A DNA stretch of 64,000 nucleotides, from positions 1,684,902 to 1,748,901 of the forward strand of contig JABFGC010000002.1 in NCBI GenBank assembly GCA_013112685.1, given 5' to 3'. The notes below the pieces were generated by a model, which was not told the DNA's origin, did no database searches, and saw nothing but the letters and a program-made list of their open reading frames with translations. Shown here piece by piece: positions 21,904-31,552 of the stretch (the first letter of the stretch is position 1; every line of letters starts with the position of its first letter). A program made the translations under genes and the position numbers. The stretch is from Chloroflexota bacterium (lineage in GTDB: Bacteria; Chloroflexota; Anaerolineae; Anaerolineales; Villigracilaceae).

Positions 21904-22861
21904 CTGGGGATTGCTTTCGACTGCGAAAATCAACCGGGCTTTGATGAAGCCCCTGCGCGCCTCAAACCGGACCCGGTTGCTGGGTGTCGCTTCGAGGAGT
22001 CAAGCCGCCGCCGAAGCCTATGCCCGCGAGTTGAGTATTCCGCGTGCATACGGGAGTTACGAAGCCATGCTCGCCGACCCGGAGATTGACGTGGTCTACA
22101 ACTCATTGCCCAATCACCTGCACGCCGAATGGACGATCAAAGCCCTGCGCACCGGGAAGCACGTGCTGTGCGAAAAACCGCTTGCGCTCTCCCTCGCCGA
22201 AGTGGATGCAATGACCGCCGCCGCGCGGGAAACCGGCAAGATACTGACGGAAGCCTTCATGTACCGCCATCACCCGCAGACGTCGAAGGTCAAGGAAATC
22301 GTCGAGAGCGGCGCGCTCGGCAAACTTCAACTGATAAAAGGCGCGTTCACCTTCACCCTCACCCGCGAAGGCAACTATCGCACTGTCAAGGAAATGGGCG
22401 GCGGCAGTCTTTGGGATGTGGGCTGCTATCCCATTTCGTTCGCGCGGATGATCGTCGGGGAGGAACCGCTCGAGGTGTTCGGCTGGCAGGCCGAAGGTCC
22501 GGGCGGAACCGACGAATCGTTTTATGGAGAGATGCGCTTTGGGAGCGGAGTCCACGCTCAATTCGATTGCGGGTTCAAATCCCATTACCGCACGTACATG
22601 GAACTTGTTGGAACGGACGGCGTGTTATACATTCCGCATCCATTCAAGCCCGGTGCGAGGACGGAACTTCAACTCACGCGCGGAGACGAAGCGCAAATCA
22701 TAAAAATAAAAGGACAGGAGTTGTATTTGGGCGAAGTGGAAGATATGTGCGACGCCATCCTCAGAGGAAGACCGCCGCGTATTTCGCTTGCAGAGAGCCG
22801 CGGGAATATCGCCGTCATTTTGAAACTGCTCGAATCTGCCCAAACAGGTAAAAAATCGTGA
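21887..22861 (+). CDS. Gfo/Idh/MocA family oxidoreductase
   Basis: 324 residues. An N-terminal Rossmann fold (GLLSTAKINRALM, in place of GxGxxG, then SRSQAAAEAYA) binds NAD(P). The family signature EKPLALSLAEVDAM carries the catalytic Lys, and DVGCYPISFAR is the second active-site motif with an Asp/His-equivalent pair. Such enzymes oxidise sugars or their derivatives, for example xylose or glucose-fructose oxidoreductases. The substrate here is unknown but should relate to the sugars imported by the neighbouring transporters. Its start overlaps the end of the MFS gene. Confidence 0.88.
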   Translation: MDKALNWGLLSTAKINRALMKPLRASNRTRLLGVASRSQAAAEAYARELSIPRAYGSYEAMLADPEIDVVYNSLPNHLHAEWTIKALRTGKHVLCEKPLALSLAEVDAMTAAARETGKILTEAFMYRHHPQTSKVKEIVESGALGKLQLIKGAFTFTLTREGNYRTVKEMGGGSLWDVGCYPISFARMIVGEEPLEVFGWQAEGPGGTDESFYGEMRFGSGVHAQFDCGFKSHYRTYMELVGTDGVLYIPHPFKPGARTELQLTRGDEAQIIKIKGQELYLGEVEDMCDAILRGRPPRISLAESRGNIAVILKLLESAQTGKKS

Positions 22862-22877
22862 ATTAAGGTCTTTTTGT

Positions 22878-22939
22878 TTGACCAGACAACTAAATCTGTC
22901 TTCAAAATCATAGGTCAAAAACGGGCTTGTGGTTATAAT
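22878..22939 (+). promoter_or_regulatory. Promoter region with nested inverted repeat before the ABC ATPase
   Basis: TATAAT at 22934-22939 is a good -10 box preceded by TGG. Upstream TTTGACC (22878) pairs with GGTCAAA (22914) and encloses AGACA ... TGTCT, a possible operator. No clear -35 box is present, which would fit an activator-dependent promoter. Confidence 0.45.
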
Positions 22940-22973
22940 AAAAGCACGATATTCTGCAAGACTGGAGGTTATC

Positions 22974-24074
<1,101 letters not shown>

Positions 24075-24081
24075 CCCCTGT

Positions 24082-24089
24082 AAAGGAGG
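24082..24089 (+). promoter_or_regulatory. Orphan Shine-Dalgarno upstream of the second binding protein
   Basis: AAAGGAGG followed by TGG, with no start codon at a usable distance. The next gene starts 84 nt later with its own AAGGAG. The arrangement repeats that before the first binding protein. Confidence 0.4.
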
Positions 24090-24173
24090 TGGTTTCGGGA
24101 AGCAGAAAAAGTCAATACCCCGTACATTGAAACAAGAACGTGCGTTTTCAAAAAATTTCAAGGAGAAAAGAGA

Positions 24174-25420
24174 ATGAAAAAGAATTTGCTCGCTTTACTG
24201 AGCGTGCTGGTGATCATGTCACTTGCGCTCGCCGCATGCGGCACTCCCGCGACTGAAGAAGTCCCCGCGGCTACCGAGGAAGCGCCCGCCGCCACCGAGG
24301 AAGTCCCTGCCGCTACGGAAGAAGCACCCGCCGAAGTCATCGAAGTCACCTTCTGGCATGCATATGGCACCGGCTCTGCGGAAGAGATCGCCCTAGCGCA
24401 ACTGCTCGAACAGGCGGCCGTGGATCTCCCCCAGTATAAGATCAACGTGCTCCAGGTGCCCTTCAACGACATCTTCAACAAGTATGACACCGATGTCGCC
24501 GCGGGCGGCGGTCCTGACATGTTCATTGCCCCGAACGACAACCTCGGTGGTCAGGCTCGCGCCGGAACCATCATGGACATCACCGACCTGGTCGCCGGAA
24601 AACTGGGCGATTTCAGCGAACTTTCGCAGGGCGGCATGATGTACGACGGCAAGATGTACGGCATTCCTGAATCCCTGAAGGCGGTTGTGTTCTGGTACAA
24701 CACCGACATGCTCGCCGAACCGCCCGCCACCACCGACGACCTCAAGGCGTTGATGGAAGGCGGCACGCCGATCGCCATCTCCTTCGGCTGCTACCACCAC
24801 TGGGGCTTCTTCGGCTCCTTCGGCGGCAAGATCTTCGACGACCAGTTCAACTTCGTGGCCGACGAAGACAACCAGGCGAAAGTCGCCGACGCAATATCCT
24901 ACCTCAACGATCTCTATCAGATCTCCGTTGATAACGGCTGGCCCCGCAACGACAGCGACGGTCTGGCGCCCTTCACCGAAGGCTCTGTCGCCGCGATCAC
25001 CAACGGCAACTGGGCAATGGGCGATTACCGCAAAGCGCTCGGCGAAAAACTCGCCGTGGCTCCGATCCCCTCCGGTCCTGGCGGCGCTTCCAACCCGCTC
25101 CTCGGCGTGGACGGCTGGTACTTCAACCCGAACAGCGAGAACACCGAAGCCGCCATCGAGGTCGCTCTCTACCTGACCAACACCGCCGCGCAACAGTTGA
25201 TGATGGACGAAGCCGCCACGTTCCCGCCAACACCACCGTTGACGTGACCGACCCGCTCATCCAGGGTCTGCTCGATGCCTTTGCCACCGGCTACTTCCGC
25301 CCGCAGGTGGAAGCCCTCGGCAACTACTGGGGTAACTTCTGCGGCACCGACCAGGTCTTCGACGCCGGAACCCCGGCCGCGGACTGGGTCAAAGCCGCCT
25401 TTGAAGGCGCAACCAAGTAA
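24174..25420 (+). CDS. ABC transporter substrate-binding lipoprotein (maltodextrin type; one frameshift)
   Basis: About 415 residues. The signal peptide and lipobox (LALAACG) are followed by a repeated linker of the unit PAATEEA/V, then a MalE-like domain (EVTFWHAYGTGSAEEIALAQ, GGGPDMFIAPNDNLGG, YGIPESLKAVVFWYN, FTEGSVAAITNGNWAMGDY). One G is missing near 25222 (GCCGGCC expected), and the correct end reads in the next frame (TTVDVTDPLIQGLLDAFATG ...) to the stop at 25418-25420. It captures maltose or longer alpha-glucans for the permeases that follow, in keeping with the two amylase genes. Confidence 0.9.
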
Positions 25421-25440
25421 ATTCGGCTTTTGTAACAAGG

Positions 25441-25466
25441 GAGCGGACAAGAGAACTTGTCCGCTC
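25441..25466 (+). terminator. Intercistronic hairpin after the second binding protein
   Basis: An 11-bp perfect stem GAGCGGACAAG/CTTGTCCGCTC with a 4-nt loop. The U-tract is poor, so partial termination or 3-prime protection is likelier than a full stop. Confidence 0.65.
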
Positions 25467-25503
25467 TCCCTCATTTGAAACGGTTTCAGCGAGGAGGCAC
25501 CCC

Positions 25504-26520
25504 ATGGCGGCAATTGCAAAATCTTCCTTCAGAAAGACAAAGACGAAAAACGCGGTCCTGCCATATCTTTATCTGTTGCCTGCATTTCTGATCATGGGAG
25601 TGATCACGTTCTACCCATTAATTTATCAGGTCATCATCTCCTTCACGAACTTCGAGACCACCCATCTGCTGCTCGGTTTGAAATCCCCCGATCTGCGTTT
25701 TATCGGGCTTCAAAATTACATTGATATTTTCACGGCGGCGCTGCCGGTTGAGAACTTCAACTTCTTCCGCGTCCTGGAGTTCAACTTTTGGTGGGCGCTC
25801 AGCAACGTCATCCTGCATGTGCCGGCCGGTGTATTGATCGCCACGCTGCTCAACGCGGAAGGTTTGTGGTTCAAGCGCATTTACCGCGCGGTTTACATCC
25901 TTCCCGTGGTCGTCCCCCCGCTCGTGGTCGCCACGGTCTGGACCAACATCTTCGACGAGCGCTACGGGGCGATGAACCAGCTGCTTACCAACATTTCCGC
26001 CGCTTTTTTGGGCAACGCCGACCCGATCTATATCCGCTGGTTCGAGGATGTGAAACCACCCATTCCGGGCTTCCTGCCGGGCGCGCCGCTGACCCTCGCC
26101 TACTACGCCATGATGGTCGCCAACTTCTGGCTGGGCTGGCCCTTCATGTCTGTGGTGGCGACGGGTGCGCTGCAAAGCATCCCCAAGGACCTGTACGAAG
26201 CCGCATCCATTGACGGCGCAACCCCCGTCCAGCAGTTCTGGGGCATTACCGTCCCGCTGCTGCGCCCTGCCATGATCCCCGCCGCCGTGTACGGCTTTAC
26301 GCTTTCGTTCAACCTGTTCAACTTCGTTTTCTTCATGTCGGGTGGAGGTCCGGCGCGTTCCACGGAACTGCTGGTCACGTTCGCCTACAACCTCGTCCGC
26401 AACCTGCGGTGGTACGGCGTGGCGGCGGCGTTCGCCGTCATCATCTTCGGCGTGGCGCTGATCGTCTTCCTCATCACCAACCGCATCACCCGCGCCACCC
26501 AAAACTACATGGAGGCGTAG
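25504..26520 (+). CDS. Maltodextrin-type ABC permease (MalF family)
   Basis: 338 residues with six to seven membrane helices, a large extracytoplasmic loop after the first two (GLKSPDLRFIGLQNYIDIF) and the EAA loop LYEAASIDGATPVQQFWGITVP. The ATG has GAGG upstream (GCGAGGAGGCACCCC). The gene is intact. It ends 2 bp before the next permease and forms the channel with it. Confidence 0.92.
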   Translation: MAAIAKSSFRKTKTKNAVLPYLYLLPAFLIMGVITFYPLIYQVIISFTNFETTHLLLGLKSPDLRFIGLQNYIDIFTAALPVENFNFFRVLEFNFWWALSNVILHVPAGVLIATLLNAEGLWFKRIYRAVYILPVVVPPLVVATVWTNIFDERYGAMNQLLTNISAAFLGNADPIYIRWFEDVKPPIPGFLPGAPLTLAYYAMMVANFWLGWPFMSVVATGALQSIPKDLYEAASIDGATPVQQFWGITVPLLRPAMIPAAVYGFTLSFNLFNFVFFMSGGGPARSTELLVTFAYNLVRNLRWYGVAAAFAVIIFGVALIVFLITNRITRATQNYMEA

Positions 26521-26522
26521 CG

Positions 26523-27533
26523 ATGGCAGTCAATCCTCAATCCACCAAAAACATGTTCGTACGCATCATGAATATCAACACGTCCGGTCAAACCGCCGGG
26601 CGCAGCCTGCCGTTGTGGAAGCAGTTGGTGTTCCAGTTGATCGCCCTCATCATCCTGGCGTCCGTGATGTTTCCCATCATGTACATCGTCACCCTCTCGT
26701 TCAGTTCCATAACGACCCGCCCCTCCAAACTGGAACTGTTCCCAAAGGAAATTTCCTTCGTCGCCTACCGGCAGGTGCTGGATCGTCCCACCGGCAACCC
26801 GGTCACGTTCATCGAACTGCTCCGCAACAGCTTCATGCTTTCGATGGGCGTCGGCGCGGCGGCGCTGGTCATCGCGGTGACCGCCGCATACGCCTTCTCG
26901 CGCTTCAAATTCAAAATGCGCGAGGTGCTGATGATCCTGGTCTTCATCCCCCTGTTGATGCCCGCTGTGGGTCTGAGTACCCCGCTCTACCTGCTGTTGA
27001 ACCAGGTGCAGGTCAAGGAATGCAAGAGCGGCGAGACAGCCATCCTGCCGTTCACGGAATGCAGCGACGGCGGCAAAGGCAAGCTGCAATTCAACCTGCG
27101 CGATTCCCTCCTGGGCGTCGGCATCGCCATGACCGCCTCCGCCCTGCCCTTTGCCGTCTGGAATCTCAAAGGCTATCTCGATACCATTCCGCGCGAGTTG
27201 GAGGAAGCCGCCGCCATTGACGGCGCAGACGCCAACCAGACCTTCTGGCAGATCGTCATTCCACTCGCCGTCCCGCAGCTGGCGGTCACCTTCTTCCTCG
27301 GATTCATCGGTCACTGGCAGGAGTTCGTGCTGACGTGGCTCTTCCTGTCCCAGCCGAAAGATTACACGCTGGCGATGACGCTCTACAACATGACCGGTCA
27401 ATACGCCAACAGCATCCCGTGGAACCGCTTTGCGGCAATGGCGGTCATCGTGGCGCTCCCGGTCGCCATCGTGTACATTGGTCTGCAAAAACAGATCGTC
27501 GGCGGGCTTACCACAGGCGGCGTCAAAGGCTGA
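26523..27533 (+). CDS. Maltodextrin-type ABC permease (MalG family)
   Basis: 336 residues, six membrane helices, EAA loop LEEAAAIDGADANQTFWQIVIP. The periplasmic loop between helices 3 and 4 carries an insert with two Cys (KECKSGETAILPFTECSDGG) that could form a disulphide, an uncommon feature for MalG. The start follows the previous stop by 2 bp. A terminator lies after the stop. Confidence 0.92.
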   Translation: MAVNPQSTKNMFVRIMNINTSGQTAGRSLPLWKQLVFQLIALIILASVMFPIMYIVTLSFSSITTRPSKLELFPKEISFVAYRQVLDRPTGNPVTFIELLRNSFMLSMGVGAAALVIAVTAAYAFSRFKFKMREVLMILVFIPLLMPAVGLSTPLYLLLNQVQVKECKSGETAILPFTECSDGGKGKLQFNLRDSLLGVGIAMTASALPFAVWNLKGYLDTIPRELEEAAAIDGADANQTFWQIVIPLAVPQLAVTFFLGFIGHWQEFVLTWLFLSQPKDYTLAMTLYNMTGQYANSIPWNRFAAMAVIVALPVAIVYIGLQKQIVGGLTTGGVKG

Positions 27534-27556
27534 GGATGCCGCATCCCGACATCTCC

Positions 27557-27601
27557 TTTCCCCTTTCTTCTTTCAACAAAGGAAGGAAGGGGAAATTTTT
27601 T
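27557..27601 (+). terminator. Intrinsic terminator after the maltodextrin permeases
   Basis: A long pyrimidine/purine stem (TTTCCCCTTTCTTC with GAAGGAAGGGGAAA) and a six-T run. It would end the transporter transcript before the amylase gene. Confidence 0.8.
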
Positions 27602-27616
27602 GCGCCGGAACTTTCC

Positions 27617-29216
27617 ATGCCCAAGCGGATTTTTCTCATCTTTTTGCTGTTGACCGTTCTATCGGCATGCGCCTCTCCCTCGCCGATAGTTGTTCCAACG
27701 ATCCCAGCCACAGCCGCCCCGCCAGCGGATTCCGCCGACTGGTGGCGGACGGCGGTCTTCTACGAAATATTCATCCGCTCGTTTTACGACACAGACGGCG
27801 ACGGCATCGGCGATTTCAACGGCATCACCCAAAAACTGGATTACCTCGAAGCGTTGGGGATTACCGGCATCTGGCTCATGCCGATTCACCCCTCGCCCTC
27901 CTATCACGGCTACGACGTGACCGACTATTACGCGGTCAACCCCGAATACGGCACGATGGACGATTTCAAGAACCTGCTGAACGAAGCGCACAAACGCGGC
28001 ATCCGCATCATCATTGACTTCGTCATCAACCACACCTCGAGCCAGCACCCCCTGGTTCAGGGACGCGAACGCCAGCCCCGATTCGCCGTACCGCGATTTT
28101 TACGTTTGGGCGGATGAGCCGGGTGAAGGCAACTGGCACAAAGGAGAGAGCGGGTATTACTACGGCTTCTTTTGGGAAGGCATGCCCGATTTGAATTACA
28201 CCAATCCCGCCGTGACCGAAGCCATGCTCGACGTAAGCGAGTTCTGGCTGAACGAAATCGGCATAGACGGCTTCCGCGTGGACGCCGTGAAGCACCTCAT
28301 CGAAGAGGGCGGCAAGGTGGAAAACACGCCCGCCACGCACACCTGGCTCAAGGACTTTTACAAAGCGTACAAGGCGCAGGACCCGCAGGCGTACACCGTC
28401 GGCGAAGTGTTCGGCGCGGGCGCTTCGGTGGTCAATTTGTATTCGGGCGATGAACTCGACCAGATCTTCAATTTCGAAATGTCCAGCGGATTCGTAAACA
28501 GCACCAACGGCGGCGCAAATTCCGGCATCGTCAGCGCGGTGAAATTTGCACAGGCAGATATGCCCGACTTCAACTACGCCACCTTCCTCACCAACCACGA
28601 TCAGAACCGTGTGATGTCCGTGTTCAACGGGGATATGAACAAGGCGAAAATGGCGTCCTTTTTGATGCTGACCTCGCCCGGCACGCCTTACATTTACTAC
28701 GGCGAGGAGATCGGGATGCAGGGCGAGAAACCCGACGAAGACATCCGCCTGCCCATGCAGTGGAGCGCGGACGAGTTCGCGGGCTTTTCCACCGTCGAGC
28801 CGTGGCGCGCACCCCGCAGTGACTACGCGCAGGTCAATGTCGAGGCGCAGACGGGCGACCCCGCTTCCCTGCTGGAGCATTACCGGGCGTTGATTCGACT
28901 GCGGAAGGAGCATCCCGCATTACAAAGCGCTGACATCTTCCTCTTGGATGCGGGAAATTCTGGTATCTTTGTCAACCTGCGCATGGATGCAGACGGCGCG
29001 TATCTCATTCTGGCGAACTTGACCAGGGAAACCATCAGCGAGTATGCGATTGACCTCGACGAGGCGGGGCTGGCGGAATCCATCGTCAGCGTGGAGACGC
29101 TTTTTGGCGAGGGGCAGGCTGAAAGTCCAGAGAGAAGCGGAGAGGCGTTTCAGCCGTATAAGCCGTTCGAGAGTCTGAATCCGTACGCGATGGTTGTTTT
29201 GAAAATCAACCCGTAA
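27617..29216 (+). CDS. Secreted lipoprotein alpha-amylase, GH13 (one frameshift)
   Basis: About 532 residues after removal of one extra C near 28052. The lipobox LSACASP places it outside the cell membrane. The GH13 barrel motifs are present: DFVINHTS (region I), GFRVDAVKHL with nucleophile Asp (II), GEVFG with the acid Glu (III) and FLTNHDQNR (IV). A C-terminal beta domain ends VVLKINP. It probably cuts starch-like glucans or maltodextrins at the cell surface to feed the transporter encoded just upstream. Subfamily cannot be fixed by eye. Confidence 0.9.
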
Positions 29217-29242
29217 CGCGAATTTCATTTCGCGCCCATCAT

Positions 29243-29260
29243 CGCAAGATAAATCTTGCG
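29243..29260. repeat. Short perfect palindrome between amylase genes
   Basis: CGCAAGAT-AA-ATCTTGCG, 8-bp arms. A variant of the same design (CGCGAGAT-TT-ATCTCGCG) is at 57886. Confidence 0.65.
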
Positions 29261-29288
29261 GCACAAAATTTCGACACGACGAGGAAAC

Positions 29289-30753
29289 ATGACCACACCA
29301 AACTGGGTGAAGGACGCGGTTTTTTATCAAATCTTCCCCGATCGTTTTGCGCGCGGCAGGCACATGCCCGACCTCGGGTTCGAGGCGTGGGACAGCCCGC
29401 CGACGCATCACGGCTTCAAGGGCGGCGACCTGTGCGGCGTGATCGAGAAACTGGATTATTTGCAAGACCTGGGGATTACCGCGATTTATTTCAACCCGGT
29501 CTTTGCCTCGGCTTCGAACCATCGCTACCACACCTTCGATTATTACAACGTGGGCCCCGCTGTTGGGCGGCAATGAAGCGTTGAAGAAGTTGTTGAGGGC
29601 GGCGCACAAGCGCGGCATGCGCGTGGTGCTGGACGGCGTGTTCAATCACGCGTCGCGCGGGTTCTGGCAGTTCCATCACGTGCTGGAGGCGGGCGCGGCA
29701 TCGCCGTACAAGGATTGGTTTCACTTCGACGAGGAGCGCTTGAAAGGACGCAAACACTGGGGCGCGTATCCTTCGGCGCATGAGCAGAAACTGCTCGGGC
29801 AGGAAGACAGCCTGACCGCCATCGGTTACCGCGCCTGGTGGAATTTGCCCGCCCTGCCGAAGTTCAATACGAACACGCCCGCCGTGCGCGAATTTTTGTT
29901 CGGCGTGGCGGAACATTGGGTGAAATTCGGCATTGACGGCTGGCGGCTGGACGTGCCGGGCGAAATTGACGACGATGAATTCTGGCGCGAGTTCCGCCGC
30001 CGTGTGCGCGCGGTCAACCCGGAGGCGTATATCGTGGGCGAGATCTGGCACGAGGCGCAGAGGTGGCTTCAAGGCGACCAGTTCGATGCGGTGATGAACT
30101 ATCTCTTCACGGCGGCGGCGTTGAATTTCTTCGCAGGCACGCACTTGAACATGGAGATGATTCAGCACGCCGGGGGGATCAAGGACCGCGTCCATCGTAT
30201 GCACGCCAAAGCATTTGCCGATGAGGTGGAGCGCATCCTGCATCTGTACCCGACCGACATCACGTTCGCGCAACTCAACCTGCTCGACAGTCACGACATG
30301 CCGCGCTTCCTTTCGTGCGCCAGCGGCGACAGGAATTCGCTCAAACTGGCGTGGCTGTTCCTCTTCACCATGCCCGGCGCGCCGTGCATTTACTACGGCG
30401 ACGAGGTCGGCGTGGACGGCGGTCACGACCCGGATTGCCGTAAATCCTTCCCATGGGACGAATCAAAATGGGACAGGGATTTATTCGAGTACGTCCGGGC
30501 GTGCATCGCCCTGCGCAAGGGACAAAAGGCATTGCGGCGCGGTGAGTACAGGCGCATCCACACCGAGGACGATTTGATGGTTTTCGCCCGCACCTACAAG
30601 GACGAGACGGTGACGGTCGCGTTCAACGCCTCCCCCACCCCAAAAACTTTCACGTTGAACCTCCCCCGCCCGCCGAAGGTCCTCTTTGGGTCGCCAGCCG
30701 TTGCGGGCAGTCAGGTCAACGTCCCGCCGCGCAGCGGGGTCGTCCTCAAGTAA
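29289..30753 (+). CDS. Cytoplasmic neopullulanase/maltogenic amylase-like GH13 enzyme (one frameshift)
   Basis: About 487 residues with no signal peptide, so it should act on imported oligosaccharides. It starts with [18 protein letters not shown], typical of the neopullulanase/cyclomaltodextrinase group, but lacks the N-terminal dimerisation domain those enzymes usually carry. Catalytic motifs: [21 protein letters not shown] (nucleophile), GEIWHEA (acid), [10 protein letters not shown]. The indel lies near 29555 (GGGCCCC where GACCC is expected; the correct reading is [13 protein letters not shown]). The ATG at 29289 has GAGGAAAC upstream. Confidence 0.88.
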
Positions 30754-30790
30754 ACTGGCAATGGAACGTACACCGAGCCGCTTGGATACC

Positions 30791-30974
30791 GAATCCGAGC
30801 GGCTCAAATTTCAATCCGATAGGCTCGGATGCCCAATCCGACAGGCTCAAATTTCAATCCGATAGGCTCGGATTCCCAATCCAACAGGCTCAAATTTCAA
30901 TCCGATAGGCTCAAATCCCAATCCGATAGGCTCGGATCCACGATCCAGGCTCAAGTTCCTATCCGGCAGGCTGT
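30791..30974. repeat. Tandem array of about nine 21-22 bp units
   Basis: Units of the form AATCCGATAGGCTCGGATGCC and AATCCGACAGGCTCAAATTTC alternate, giving a higher-order period of 43 bp, and decay at the right end. No spacers differ from the repeat, so it is not a CRISPR array. The gap 30754-31072 holds nothing else recognisable. Confidence 0.85.
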
Positions 30975-31072
30975 TACGAATTACCCAAAAACGACATTTT
31001 TTGACAGTTTTGTGCAATAATAGAAACAAGAAAGCTGGTTTTCATTCCCGCAACGCGGAAGGATAAGGTAGT

Positions 31073-31552
31073 ATGCAGGGACCAACCGAGGAAAAGCGCG
31101 CCAAAGCGGCTTACAACTGGCTGCAACTCTCGCCGTTGTTGACCGTTCCCACGCTGTTCTTCATCGCTGCGAGCGGATTTGGGTATACGGCAGTCGAGGC
31201 AATCTGCCCGACATGCAGTTTGGAAATCGCCGAGGCATTGACCGCCGTCACAGCCGTGCTCGGTTCGGCGCTTTGGCATTTATTCCTCCTTCAGTATGCA
31301 AATTACAAAGGCAGCGAATTCGTCCGCAAGCACGGCAGGCAGGCGCTGGGTTACGCAGGCGTCCGCACGACGGTGGCGTTGATAGGCGCCTTCTTCGCCG
31401 CCATTGGCGGCACGGAAGTCTTCTCCTGCCTGACCGTCATCGTCCTCATCGTTTTATGGGCGACGCAAAGCCGGATAGGACTCAAACAGATCAAAATGGA
31501 ACTGGGGCTGGAAGAAACGCCGCCCACCTCGGTTGATCAAAAGGAGGAAACC
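31073..31552 (+). CDS. Four-helix membrane protein (or N-terminal part of the next protein)
   Basis: 160 residues with about four hydrophobic segments (LLTVPTLFFIAASGFGY, LTAVTAVLGSALWHLFLL, TTVALIGAFFAAIGG, FSCLTVIVLIVLWA) and a Cys pair (CPTC). The arrangement resembles DUF4870-like membrane proteins. The frame runs on without a stop into the next gene, but a strong ribosome site (AAGGAGG, 5 nt) and ATG at 31553 suggest a separate downstream start. The stop of this gene may have been hidden by an indel, since TGA is present in another frame at 31533. Confidence 0.5.

Noticed and set aside
20713..21933. A 406-residue minus-strand frame over the MFS gene
   Set aside because: Highly charged shadow of a membrane protein gene; the plus strand carries clear transporter motifs.
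22877..22900. A second XylR-type operator (TTTGTTTGACCAGACAACTAAA)
   Set aside because: The arms match each other at only part of the positions and the spacing differs from the site at 16273; kept only as part of a possible regulatory region.
30791..30974. CRISPR array
   Set aside because: Units follow each other directly with no unique spacers, and no cas genes are near.
30829..31020. A 63-residue protein encoded by the tandem repeats
   Set aside because: The frame only follows the repeat periodicity, lacks a ribosome site and resembles no protein.
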